Assembly (NCBI GenBank): GCA_045577925.1 | Contig: JAZNJH010000048.1 | Span: forward strand, 1 to 48,579 | Source: UBA4717 sp045577925 | GTDB lineage: Bacteria; Bacillota; Clostridia; Oscillospirales; CAG-272 | Direction: 5' to 3' | Length of the DNA stretch: 48,579 bases | Shown: positions 18,801-25,916 of the stretch, piece after piece | Position numbering within the stretch: position 1 is the first letter of the stretch | How the letters are laid out: each line of letters begins with the position of its first letter | Translations under genes and position numbers: made by a program | The notes under the pieces: generated by a model | Told to the model about the DNA's origin: nothing | Seen by the model: the letters and a program-made list of their open reading frames with translations, nothing else | Databases searched by the model: none

Positions 18801-18862
18801 TGTGGGCCGATATTACTGATTTTGCCATGAACACAAAAACGTTCAGGATAGTTTTGCCGTAA
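15821..18862 (+). CDS. Large secreted subtilase (S8 peptidase) with PA domain
   Basis: The 1013-residue protein has a signal peptide (residues 1-27), an inhibitor-like propeptide (about 30-115) and a subtilisin catalytic domain. The triad is Asp146 (VVAVIDNG), His216 (GHGTHV) and Ser551 (GTSMASPF); the oxyanion Asn is in AAGND. A PA domain (GKIALIQRGEITF...VIIYGND, about 385-495) is inserted in the catalytic domain as in C5a-peptidase/lactocepin types. Beta-sandwich repeats follow to the C-terminus, with a Fn3-like last part. No LPXTG or SLH anchor is seen, so it is released or non-covalently bound. GAGG precedes the ATG. It is the first of two tandem paralogues and is expected to digest extracellular proteins. 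Confidence 0.93.
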   Translation: MKKYVNRALSSALILIMLVNLLIPVSASIGEDGKICEIMIYADEEYFESTDAALVALFSVVGRDIEIIDTFERALFGFYARAEQKYIDIIDKSEYFDAHACGYFSPLEADEVKYSTSSVYASEMLGTNIAHETGLTGKGSVVAVIDNGFDISHEAFAKAPAQATLKKEDIEALISDGALVSASAGVSGADVYVSEKIPYAFDYTTGKADVSTLEGHGTHVSAVIGADCSTVTGVAPDCQLLLMKVFSSSTADASEYFVAAALEDAVTLGADVINLSLGTYSGSVEANKNSVISKMANRLSRAGITVVCAAGNDSSSAYDSTFAEKYSLPYPLADMPDYGTVSHPAIVEDFIAVASAKNTHVSLDTLIHKNESGEIRRIGYCDTNVSLGITKSTFAKHFAPGTLEYVVIDGVGKTENYPVSVDLTGKIALIQRGEITFMDKVNIAAEKGAVGVIIYGNDDEKEVYMELSGCSIPAVYITKQDGEYLCAASLKELVFDPSLSDFVSNPNAYEMSSFSSWGTTPELTAKPDITSVGESVYSAVPGTYASLSGTSMASPFISGMAALFCEKLEAEESKYISTKRPAFIKNALMFSSEPLINPDTNAEYSPRKQGAGLADISKALNIPFVITGKSGASPKLEKERDGYSLEFEVENLSESEKTIELDVSLLCDIYGGLSIEENGTEKDYVFNTLSSKRLKNVTLEPDKEGSLEYGENKNTLQITLGAKKSCSAKMFIGVDKNELNAAAATNGYFIEGFLYADDGEFEGSVPFIGFEGDFNAADIFDKTIYSGELPFFSGNALLSPDDNDKMITLGNPGEGTSASVAFAPDFDFNLDLLYYAPSLLRNISYFKADITDENGAVLYTNPGFPLTKGGDRRHKPILVWDGSDGINSDYIFPDGNYFLKIKAATADSKTTQLLVIPFKIDTTAPCLTKTDVFNDGEKTLITITAEDESNIKSITLYNTESMDEKSKGGYMQTSEYDGDNSFTFDITASEDSVLWADITDFAMNTKTFRIVLP

Positions 18863-18875
18863 ACGGAAGGTATTT

Positions 18876-21800
18876 ATGATGAAAAACGTGTACTTAAAAA
18901 TTGTATCCTTAATAGTTATAACAGCTATAACGTTGTCGTCTTTACAATCTGTGGTGCTTGCTTTAAAAGCAGAGTCGTCAGACGAGAAGATAAGCGTTAT
19001 AGTCGCGCTTAAAGAGGGGACGGATATTGACCTTTTATTAAAAAGCATCAGCTCCGAAGTACCGGGCATTGAATACAAAGATACTTATTCTGTTCTTTTT
19101 CACGGTTTTTCTGCCCTCGTGCCCTCGTCGCAGTTATCTGCGCTGAGTCAGGCAGACGAAGTTGAACGCGTGTATGAAGACACAGGCTTTGAAGCGATGT
19201 CGCTTGAAGAAAATAATACAAGCATAGTATATGCTCCGGGGCTTGAGCCGGGCTATTATCCCGAGAGGGGCTCAGGTGCGGTTATTGCCGTTATTGACGA
19301 CGGCTTTTACTTAAAACACGAGCTTTTTACACTCGGAAATGACGATAACACGGCTATATCACCAAGAGGTATAGAGAGTATATTGCACTTTACGAAAGCA
19401 AGCCGGCTTTATCCGAATATTAAGGTAAAAAGCGTTTATAAAAGCGAAAAGATTCCCTTTGCATTCGATTATGCAGACAGGGATACCGACGTATATTCAG
19501 GCTCCAATCACGGAACGGCAATGCTATCTCTTTCTGCCGCAAATCCCAAAAACGGCGAGGTAGTTTCAGCCGCTCCGTCGGCGCAGGTTCTCGCCATGAA
19601 GGTTTACTCGGATTCTTCCCGCGAGGCAAAGACGAGCGATATAGTAGCGGCTCTTGAGGACGCGTATATACTCGGTGCTGATTCCATATGCTTAAGCCTC
19701 GGCTCTTCTTGCGGATTTTCAGAGCGCGGACTATACGATAATCTGCTTGAAGAGGTTATAGAAACGCTCCACGCAAGAGAAGTTGCAGTCGTCTGCCCCG
19801 TCGGAAACGACTCATCTCTCGGCGCAGGCTCGGTTTTTGACAAGCACTACGGATATTTCGAGCCGCTCACGTCGCTTCCCGACAGCGGCACCGTCAGCGC
19901 TCCTGCAAGCTTTGCTCACACTCTGTCTGTTGCAAGCGCCGACACTTTTCTTGCAAGCGCATATGCTTTCAGGCTCTCTGACGGCACGTATATTCCATAC
20001 AGCGACTCAAATCATTTAACCACCTCTTTTGCCGCGAAAACCTTTTACTCTATTTTTGACAATAAGACTCTTGAATACGTTGTTATAAACGGTCTTGGCA
20101 AAGAAGAGGACTTTATAATAAACGGCACACCGCTTGATCTTTCGGGGAAGATCGCGCTTATAGAGCGCGGAGAATTAAGCTTTACCGATAAAGTTAACAA
20201 CGCGGCAAAGTACGGTGCCGCCGCTGTTATCATTTACGATAACTCGCAAAGCGACACCCCTGCGATCCGCACGTCAATGCAGCTTGAAGGCGCTCTTTTG
20301 CCTGCGATCCTTATATCAAAGGCTGACGGCGAAAAAATGAAAGCCGCGACTCTGAAAGAAATTTACGTAAGCTCGAAAATAAAATACGTGACCGATGCCG
20401 GTATAACCCCTTCGGTTTCGCCCTTTTCTTCAAGAGGACCTACACCAACGCTTGATATCAAGCCTGAGCTTGCCGCTTCGGGCTCTGAGGTTTCAGTTGC
20501 AAACAAAAACGGCTCATACTCTACGATCTCGGGTACTTCTGCCTCGGGTGCTTACGTTGCAGGTCTTTGTGCCGCTCTGTCAGCTACTCTTGAAGGCAGC
20601 ACAGGCTACAACAAGGCAGACAGAATAAAGACAATACTTATGAATCTTGCAACGCCGATGCGCGAAAGCGAATCCGGAGAAAACAGACTGTACAGCGTTA
20701 CTCTGCAGGGCGCAGGCTATCTTAAAGATGCTTTAACATCGCTTGAAGCGGATATATGCATTACGTCGCAGGGGCAGGCAAAAATACTTCTTGGAAACAA
20801 ACTTGATAATGAGTTTGAGATAGCGCTTACTCTCGAAAATCTGACGGATAAAGAAAAATCGGTGCGCTTATCAGCGCTTATCGGGACAGAAAGCTATGAG
20901 TCTATACCATACTCTGAACTTTGCAGTGAAAAAGACTCGTTTTATAAAAAAAATTCTCAGATGCTTTATGAATATATCGGAAAAGATGCTTCTGACATAG
21001 TCAGCTTTACGGGTAGTTTTATAAACGAGCTTGAGAGCGCGTGCGTTACGTTTGAGGGCAAAGAAATAAGCTCTAACGCGGGCTCTGTGCTGACTCTTGC
21101 GCCAAAAGAGCGTATGGATATAAAGCTAAACGTAAAACTTGACACCGATGAGCTTGATGCACTCGCTTCTGTTTTTGAAAACGGCATGATATTGCAGGGA
21201 TACGTTTTTGCAGAATGTGAAAAAACCTATTCTATTCCGCTACTCGGCTTCTACGGCGATTTTTATGCTGCAGACCCCTTTGATTCTCTGCTTGGTGAGG
21301 CAGGCGGTCTGTTTGGCGGCACGTATCTGTATACCTATCTTGCCGATGATTTTGACGATTACACAGTCATTCTGGGCTCCAATTACGATATAGAGAAAAA
21401 GCGCGGGCTTAAAAAGATAATACCCGAGCTTTGTGTAGTGTCACCCGTTGCCGAGGGGGCTGAGGGCGCGGTATTTTTAGAAGTTAGTCTTACGAGAAAT
21501 CTTAAAAGCCTCAGCGCGGATATATATTCCAAAAACGGAGAATACATATCTCCGGCCGGCAGTATGACGAGCCTGAAAAAAGCATACCTCGCAGAAAACG
21601 CAAGCGAAACGAACTCCTACCGGATAGAGCTTTGGGATATCAGAGACAAGGATAATAAGAAGTTCATATACGACGACGGAAAATATACGTGCAGGGTTGT
21701 TGCAACAGACGCATCCGGCAGAGAGTTTGTCAAATATTTTGACTTCACAGTAGACAGCGAAAAGCCGAGAATTTCGTCATATTCAATGCGAATCGACAAT

Positions 21801-22049
21801 GGCAGAAAATATCTTGATCTCACTGCTATCGACAACACGTATATAAAGGAAGTATCGGTTGTAGGGATAAACAATGCGGAAATTGAATGTATAACGGGTA
21901 ATTCTCCCGACGACGAATACTTAAGCGAGCTTGGCGCGGGCGGCGAATTTTATGCAGTCTTTGACGTGACCGACCACGCTGGCCAATACGTATACGTTGA
22001 AATTGTTGACCTTGCTTTCAATAAGAGCCTTATAAGAATAAAGGTATAA
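18876..22049 (+). CDS. Second large S8 subtilase-like protein with degenerate motifs
   Basis: The 1057-residue paralogue of the preceding gene starts 13 bases after it (AAGG before the ATG). A signal peptide, a propeptide-like region (VIVALKEGTD...), a catalytic-like domain, a PA insertion (GKIALIERGELSF...VIIYDN) and C-terminal beta domains are all kept. The triad residues survive as Asp141 (VIDDG), His212 and Ser555. The surroundings differ from consensus: NHGTAM instead of GHGTHV, and GTSASGA instead of GTSMA-P. Asparagine of the oxyanion hole (PVGND) is present. It may be a low-activity or specialised protease, or a binding protein. A terminator follows. Confidence 0.88.
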   Translation: MMKNVYLKIVSLIVITAITLSSLQSVVLALKAESSDEKISVIVALKEGTDIDLLLKSISSEVPGIEYKDTYSVLFHGFSALVPSSQLSALSQADEVERVYEDTGFEAMSLEENNTSIVYAPGLEPGYYPERGSGAVIAVIDDGFYLKHELFTLGNDDNTAISPRGIESILHFTKASRLYPNIKVKSVYKSEKIPFAFDYADRDTDVYSGSNHGTAMLSLSAANPKNGEVVSAAPSAQVLAMKVYSDSSREAKTSDIVAALEDAYILGADSICLSLGSSCGFSERGLYDNLLEEVIETLHAREVAVVCPVGNDSSLGAGSVFDKHYGYFEPLTSLPDSGTVSAPASFAHTLSVASADTFLASAYAFRLSDGTYIPYSDSNHLTTSFAAKTFYSIFDNKTLEYVVINGLGKEEDFIINGTPLDLSGKIALIERGELSFTDKVNNAAKYGAAAVIIYDNSQSDTPAIRTSMQLEGALLPAILISKADGEKMKAATLKEIYVSSKIKYVTDAGITPSVSPFSSRGPTPTLDIKPELAASGSEVSVANKNGSYSTISGTSASGAYVAGLCAALSATLEGSTGYNKADRIKTILMNLATPMRESESGENRLYSVTLQGAGYLKDALTSLEADICITSQGQAKILLGNKLDNEFEIALTLENLTDKEKSVRLSALIGTESYESIPYSELCSEKDSFYKKNSQMLYEYIGKDASDIVSFTGSFINELESACVTFEGKEISSNAGSVLTLAPKERMDIKLNVKLDTDELDALASVFENGMILQGYVFAECEKTYSIPLLGFYGDFYAADPFDSLLGEAGGLFGGTYLYTYLADDFDDYTVILGSNYDIEKKRGLKKIIPELCVVSPVAEGAEGAVFLEVSLTRNLKSLSADIYSKNGEYISPAGSMTSLKKAYLAENASETNSYRIELWDIRDKDNKKFIYDDGKYTCRVVATDASGREFVKYFDFTVDSEKPRISSYSMRIDNGRKYLDLTAIDNTYIKEVSVVGINNAEIECITGNSPDDEYLSELGAGGEFYAVFDVTDHAGQYVYVEIVDLAFNKSLIRIKV

Positions 22050-22055
22050 AATAAT

Positions 22056-22087
22056 GGCGGTGCATGCAAAGCACCGCCTTTGTTTAT
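22056..22087 (+). terminator. Intrinsic terminator of the subtilase operon
   Basis: Stem GGCGGTGC (22056..22063) / GCACCGCC (22071..22078), then TTTGTTTATTT. Confidence 0.88.
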
Positions 22088-22133
22088 TTCGATTGGTAAA
22101 CGTGCTTATTTTATAAAACACAATGCTTCTATC

Positions 22134-22210
22134 CGTAGGGCGGGGGTTTACTCCCGCCATTTTATACGGTTTTCGCTCATAGAAGCGGCAGGAGCAAGCC
22201 CCTGCCCTAC
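22134..22210. repeat. Inverted pair of REP elements
   Basis: One copy in direct orientation (22134..22158, CGTAG then the GC-rich hairpin, with TTTACTCC in place of CTTGCTCC) and one inverted (22186..22210, ending CTAC). Their BIME-like arrangement fills the gap between the subtilases and the permease. Confidence 0.85.
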
Positions 22211-22257
22211 AAAACACAGGGTTTTCCCCGCGAAAAAACAATATGTAATTGGAATTT

Positions 22258-23364
22258 TTATTTTACGATCATCATCACTACTGTAAGTATGATAAGAAAT
22301 GCAAAATTGAATGCCGAGAAGATAAGTAAATACTTAAGCCACTTGCCGGGATTTCGCTTAGTGTATTCCCTGAAGGTTATAAGGCTTGCAAGCGATGATA
22401 TCAGCGTTCCCACGCCACCTATGTTGACTCCCAAAAGAAGCTCTCTGTAATTATCCGTAAACTGAGAAAGCAGTATTGCCGAGGGAACGTTGCTTATCAC
22501 CTGGCAGGAAAGTATACTGAAAAGTAATGTACTCTTTTCAAGGAGCGCGGCAAAAAGCTCTCTCACAGAGTCTATTCTCGCCATGTTTCCCGAAAAAACG
22601 AAGAATGCCGCGAACGTTCCAAACAGCGGATAGTCAACCTTTTTAAGCGCCTTTGGATTTTCGATCAGAAGAACCACCGTTATAATGACAAGTCCGATAT
22701 AATAAGGGATTACTCTGAAAACCATTACGACCGAAAGCGCAAAAAGCACCATATAAAGCACAACTCGCTTATGATCAAGCGGGTTTTCCTCTATCGTTAT
22801 GCTCAGCCTTTCATTTTTAAAGAAGATCACGCAGCAGAGCGTAATGATCGCCACCGAGAGAACAAACGGAAGAAGCATTATATGCATAAACTCTCCCGTG
22901 GGTATATGGAATTTCGTATAGAGATACAGATTTTGCGGATTTCCAAACGGCGTAAGCATTCCGCCAAGGTTTGCCGCTATGTTCTGAAGTATGAACAATA
23001 CCGCCATGTATTTTTGCATATTCGTCGTTTTCAGAACGTAGTAGCCGAGCGGCAAAAAGGTTATCAGCGCCATGTCGTTTGCTATAAACATTGAGCCGAT
23101 GAATGTTATGTAAACGAGTGCGATCGCGCATTTGCGCGCCGTGTCAAATTTCCTGACAATTTTCTGCGCAGTTGAATAGAAAAACCTCATGCTTCTGAGC
23201 GCGCAGACTACCGCAAGAACGGCAAACAGGCAGCTTAACACCTTAAAATCAAAATATCCGAGATATTCTTTGTCGGGCGGTACTATAAACATCGTTACCG
23301 CCGCGGCGATCACTGCTATTACAAACACAGTATTCTTTTTTATAAACTCAAGCGTCGCCTTCAT
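22258..23364 (-). CDS. SLC13/ArsB-NhaD-type permease (ion transporter superfamily)
   Basis: The 368-residue integral membrane protein has about 10 hydrophobic segments. The motif NIAANLGGMLTPFGNPQNLYLY (around 130-151) is characteristic of the citrate/arsenite/Na+-H+ antiporter IT superfamily, and a second related segment SNVPSAILLSQFT lies in the second half. It likely transports an anion such as a dicarboxylate, citrate or arsenite, or exchanges ions; the substrate cannot be read from sequence. It is shorter than most SLC13 members (about 430-480). An AAGGA/AGGT region precedes the ATG. Confidence 0.75.
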   Translation of the reverse strand: MKATLEFIKKNTVFVIAVIAAAVTMFIVPPDKEYLGYFDFKVLSCLFAVLAVVCALRSMRFFYSTAQKIVRKFDTARKCAIALVYITFIGSMFIANDMALITFLPLGYYVLKTTNMQKYMAVLFILQNIAANLGGMLTPFGNPQNLYLYTKFHIPTGEFMHIMLLPFVLSVAIITLCCVIFFKNERLSITIEENPLDHKRVVLYMVLFALSVVMVFRVIPYYIGLVIITVVLLIENPKALKKVDYPLFGTFAAFFVFSGNMARIDSVRELFAALLEKSTLLFSILSCQVISNVPSAILLSQFTDNYRELLLGVNIGGVGTLISSLASLITFREYTKRNPGKWLKYLLIFSAFNFAFLIILTVVMMIVK

Positions 23365-23404
23365 GGCTATGACCTGTCCTTTGAATATTTTTGCACACAG
23401 TTAA

Positions 23405-23432
23405 CCGGCCCCCGCTATCCTGCAGGGACCGG
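23405..23432. other. GC-rich hairpin between permease and phosphoribosyltransferase genes
   Basis: CCGGCCCCC / GGGACCGG can fold with an AT-containing loop. There is no immediate U-tract on the minus strand, so it may be an attenuating or processing hairpin rather than a full terminator. Confidence 0.4.
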
Positions 23433-23449
23433 CATTTTGCTTTATATGA

Positions 23450-24010
23450 TTATTTGATAGGATCTCCTTTGGCATCAAACAGAGGAAGGGGCGCAAGCAC
23501 CGTTATATCTTCTCTCTCAATTGCATCGCCCTCGGCAAGCACCGCCATTTTTCCGACGATATTGCCGCCGACTGCTTCTACAAGCTTTTCCATAGCCGCA
23601 AGCGATTCTCCCGTGCTTATAACGTCGTCAATAATAAGCACTCTCTTGCCGCGTATAAGGTCTGCTTCCTTTTTACCGATGCAGAGCATTTGCTCCTTTT
23701 TGGTTGTTATGGACGTTACCGTTACTCTCACGATATCTTCCATATAAACCTTTTCGCCTTTTCTTGCAACAACGTATTCGTTTTCGCCCATCTGGCGCGC
23801 CATTTCGTGAATAAGCGGTATGCTTTTTGCCTCGGCTGTCAGAAGTATGTCGTGCTCGGGCGCGATTTTTGCAAGCGCACCTGCGCATGCCACGGTCAGT
23901 TCAACATCGCCAAAGAGGATAAATGCCGCGATTTTGAGCGTGTCGCTGACACCAAAAAGCTTGAGCTCTCTTTTTACTCCGGCAACGTCCAGACTGTAAA
24001 AATCCTTCAT
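23450..24010 (-). CDS. Phosphoribosyltransferase (Apt/Xpt-like)
   Basis: The protein of about 186 residues has a type I PRTase fold. The PRPP-binding loop is VLIIDDVISTGESL, with an upstream LLTAEAKSIPLIHEMARQMG segment as in adenine/xanthine phosphoribosyltransferases. It should convert a purine base and PRPP to a nucleotide in salvage, or serve as a PRTase-type regulator; the exact base is not determined. The frame opens at 24031, but starting at 24010 gives the family-like MKDFYSLDVAGVKREL. Neither start has an ideal ribosome site (AAAGG lies 13 bases upstream of the chosen ATG). Confidence 0.82.
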   Translation of the reverse strand: MKDFYSLDVAGVKRELKLFGVSDTLKIAAFILFGDVELTVACAGALAKIAPEHDILLTAEAKSIPLIHEMARQMGENEYVVARKGEKVYMEDIVRVTVTSITTKKEQMLCIGKKEADLIRGKRVLIIDDVISTGESLAAMEKLVEAVGGNIVGKMAVLAEGDAIEREDITVLAPLPLFDAKGDPIK

Positions 24011-24072
24011 AATATGTACCAAACCTTTCATAAAAGCTACAAAAAGCAGTATATTTTTATAATTCCAAATAA

Positions 24073-24101
24073 ATTATACACAAAACTGCCCCCGCACGCA
24101 A
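24073..24101 (-). promoter_or_regulatory. Promoter of the phosphoribosyltransferase gene
   Basis: On the minus strand, TTGCGT, a 17-base spacer and TATAAT, about 60 bases before the start codon. Confidence 0.65.
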
Positions 24102-24171
24102 TAGATTTGCAAAATATTTTATTATTTGAAAATTTTTTTGATTTTTTTGCCATGTTTTATGCAACAAATTA

Positions 24172-24200
24172 TTGACATGCCGAAATTTTTTTGGTATAAT
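24172..24200 (+). promoter_or_regulatory. Consensus sigma-A promoter of the lrp-like gene
   Basis: TTGACA (24172..24177), a 17-base spacer and TATAAT (24195..24200): a perfect match to consensus. Confidence 0.9.
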
Positions 24201-24250
24201 TAGTCGAAAAACAGAATTTATGCGGAAACATAAAGGAGACCTCGCCGGAT

Positions 24251-24724
24251 ATGGAAAAGCGCTCTATGGATAAAATTGATCTTGAGATACTTGCTTGCCT
24301 TAAAGAAAATGCAAGAATGAAAGCGTCGGATATAAGCAAAAAGATCAATCTCTCGGTGTCAGCGGTTATCGAGCGTATCAAGAAGCTCGAAGCCAACGGT
24401 ACTATTGAAAAATATACGATAACTCTCAATCAGAAGCAGCTCGGAAACGATCTTATCGCTCTTATGGAGGTAAGCCTTGAGCATCCCAAGTACTATGACG
24501 TTTTCGCGGAAATGGTACGGGATACCGAAAGCATTCAGTCCTGCTACTACCTTACGGGCGAATACGATTTTATGCTCAAGATATTCACAGATTCTTCCGA
24601 CAGCCTTGAAAAGCTTCACCGTAAGATAAAAAGCGTTGCGGGGGTTCAGTCTACCCGTACGCACTTCGTTTTAAAATCGGTAAAGAGCAATTCCTCGGTA
24701 ATACCCGAGCTTGATATGGAATAA
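24251..24724 (+). CDS. Lrp/AsnC family transcriptional regulator
   Basis: The 157-residue protein has an N-terminal AsnC-type HTH (LDLEIL-like IDLEILACLKENARMKASDISKKINLSVSAVIERIKKLE, about 8-50) and a C-terminal RAM ligand-binding domain (ALMEVSLEHP to the end), with GEYDFMLKIF as in amino-acid-responsive members. It probably forms octamers and senses an amino acid. The adjacent methionine transport operon suggests methionine or a related amino acid (inference). GGAG lies about 13 bases upstream of the ATG, which is long; ATG 24266 is an alternative start. No terminator separates it from the met operon promoter 16 bases downstream. Confidence 0.92.
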   Translation: MEKRSMDKIDLEILACLKENARMKASDISKKINLSVSAVIERIKKLEANGTIEKYTITLNQKQLGNDLIALMEVSLEHPKYYDVFAEMVRDTESIQSCYYLTGEYDFMLKIFTDSSDSLEKLHRKIKSVAGVQSTRTHFVLKSVKSNSSVIPELDME

Positions 24725-24739
24725 AATTCACGTAAACTA

Positions 24740-24768
24740 TTGACACAGGCCTTGCATCGTGCTATAAT
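24740..24768 (+). promoter_or_regulatory. Consensus promoter of the methionine transport operon
   Basis: TTGACA (24740..24745), a 17-base spacer and TATAAT (24763..24768). It drives the leader peptide, attenuator and metQNI. Confidence 0.9.
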
Positions 24769-24796
24769 TTAGCCAACAAAAGTGTAAAGTTTAAGG

Positions 24797-24954
24797 AGAA
24801 AGCATCATGGTTAAGAATTTTGCTATGATGGATATGACAGGGATGTGCATGTATACCATGCGCATGCGTTCTTATGCCTGTTAATATTCGATGCTTTCTG
24901 TAATATAGTGCACAGATAACAGTGCTTGGTTTTCGGGAAGCAAAAAGCTTCCCG
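24797..24954 (+). promoter_or_regulatory. Predicted methionine attenuator with mutually exclusive hairpins
   Basis: Four segments pair like a trp-type attenuator. Segment 1, AGAAAGCATC (24797..24806, just after and overlapping the leader ribosome site), pairs over 10 bp with segment 2, GATGCTTTCT (24890..24899). Segment 2, as GCTTTCTG (24893..24900), can instead pair over 8 bp (two G-U) with segment 3, CGGGAAGC (24934..24941). Segment 3 otherwise pairs with segment 4, GCTTCCCG (24947..24954), to form the terminator. A ribosome at the leader stop (24882) would cover segment 2 and favour termination; one stalled on Met codons would leave segment 2 free and favour antitermination. No S-box or T-box consensus is visible in this leader. 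Confidence 0.7.
24807..24884 (+). CDS. Methionine-rich leader peptide (25 residues)
   Basis: An ATG with AAGGAG eight bases upstream opens a 25-codon frame ending in TAA. Eight residues are Met (1, 7, 8, 10, 13, 15, 18, 20) and two are Cys (14, 25). It lies between a consensus promoter and an intrinsic terminator ahead of the methionine transporter genes, which is the classical layout of a ribosome-mediated attenuation leader. Within it TGTGCATG (24844..24851) can pair with CATGCGCA (24857..24864), a possible pause hairpin. The alternative, a free metal-binding micropeptide, is less likely given the alternative RNA pairings around it. Confidence 0.75.
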   Translation: MVKNFAMMDMTGMCMYTMRMRSYAC

Positions 24955-24960
24955 TTTTTT
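24934..24960 (+). terminator. Attenuator terminator upstream of metQ
   Basis: A perfect stem CGGGAAGC / GCTTCCCG with an AAAAA loop is followed by TTTTTT, 43 bases before the metQ ATG. It would stop transcription before the structural genes unless disrupted. Confidence 0.9.
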
Positions 24961-25003
24961 AATGTTTCCAAATTAAATTTTATATACATAAAGGAGAACC
25001 ATC

Positions 25004-25852
25004 ATGAAAAAGGTATTATCTTTTGTACTCGCAACAGCACTTCTTATAGTGTCCGCTCTCGTTATGTCTTCATGCGGATCAGACGCTATCACTATCGCAG
25101 TTCCCAACGACACAACAAACGAAGCCCGCGCACTTCTTCTTCTTGAAGACAACGGCATTATAACACTCAAAGAGGGTGCAGGCATCACTGCTACGATCCT
25201 CGACATTGAATCCAATCCTCACGGTATTGAGTTCAAAGAGGTTGAAGCGGCTCAGCTTCCCAACGTACTCAGAGACGTTGACTATGCTATAATCAACTCA
25301 AACTACGCTATCGCGGCAGATATGAACCCCGTTGAAGACTCTCTCGTTATAGAGGGTGCGTCTTCCGCATACAGCAACATCATTGCAGTTAAAGAAGGTA
25401 ATGAGAACACAGACAAGATCAAGGCTCTCGTTGCGGCTCTTGAAAGCCGTGCTGTTGCAGACTACATAGCACAGACGTATGCCGGCGCAGTTGTAAGCGT
25501 TGTTGCAAACCCCGGCGACGGTTATGCAGCTGACGTTGACTACGCAGCTCTTGACGGTGCCGAGATCTCGGTTGCGGCTTCTCCCGCTCCTCATGCAGAG
25601 ATCCTTGCAATAGCAAAGAATATTCTCGCCGAAAAGAACATCACACTCAAGATCGTTGAGTTTACAGACTACGTTCAGCCCAACAACGTTGTTGAAAGCG
25701 GAGAAATTGACGCCAACTACTTCCAGCACGTGCCTTATCTTGACGACTTCAATGCTCAGAACGGCACACACATCGTATCGGCTGCCGCTATCCACGTTGA
25801 GCCTCTCGGACTTTACGGCGGCAAGCAGACAACACTTGACGCTCTGAAATAA
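25004..25852 (+). CDS. metQ: MetQ-type methionine-binding lipoprotein, circularly permuted
   Basis: The 282-residue lipoprotein has a signal peptide and lipobox VMSSC (Cys24), AAGGAG upstream. The mature part has both halves of the NlpA/MetQ family but in reverse order. Residues 29-163 match the normal C-terminal half (IAVPNDTTNEARALLLLE, NPHGIEFKEVEAAQLP, DYAIINSNYAI, SSAYSNIIAVKEG). A linker of about 24 residues follows. Residues 188-282 match the normal N-terminal half (SPAPHAEIL, IVEFTDYVQPN, GEIDANYFQHVPYLD, HVEPLGLYGGKQTTLDALK). In E. coli MetQ the FNDYVLPN...FQHKPYLD segment precedes VAVPNDPTN. The frame is intact and the partner genes follow, so it should bind methionine and deliver it to MetNI. 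Confidence 0.93.
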   Translation: MKKVLSFVLATALLIVSALVMSSCGSDAITIAVPNDTTNEARALLLLEDNGIITLKEGAGITATILDIESNPHGIEFKEVEAAQLPNVLRDVDYAIINSNYAIAADMNPVEDSLVIEGASSAYSNIIAVKEGNENTDKIKALVAALESRAVADYIAQTYAGAVVSVVANPGDGYAADVDYAALDGAEISVAASPAPHAEILAIAKNILAEKNITLKIVEFTDYVQPNNVVESGEIDANYFQHVPYLDDFNAQNGTHIVSAAAIHVEPLGLYGGKQTTLDALK

Positions 25853-25867
25853 TAAAAGTTTACCGTT

Positions 25868-25888
25868 GCCGCAGATCTTCTCTGCGGC
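25868..25888 (+). other. Intercistronic hairpin between metQ and metN
   Basis: An 8-bp stem GCCGCAGA (25868..25875) / TCTGCGGC (25881..25888) has a 5-base loop and no T-run. Such hairpins often stabilise the upstream mRNA, which would favour excess binding protein over ATPase and permease. Confidence 0.6.
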
Positions 25889-25916
25889 AGTGGATTTTAT
25901 AAGGAAGAGTTAAACC

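Noticed and set aside
24769..25003. S-box (SAM) riboswitch or T-box upstream of metQ
   Set aside because: Neither the S-box core nor the T-box GGGTGG-ACCGCG sequence is visible; the leader is explained by a peptide attenuator instead.
25004..25852. MetQ as a frameshifted gene or fusion of two fragments of neighbouring genes
   Set aside because: A single uninterrupted frame with signal peptide and no residual duplicate. Both halves occur once and in the right reading frame, which fits permutation better.
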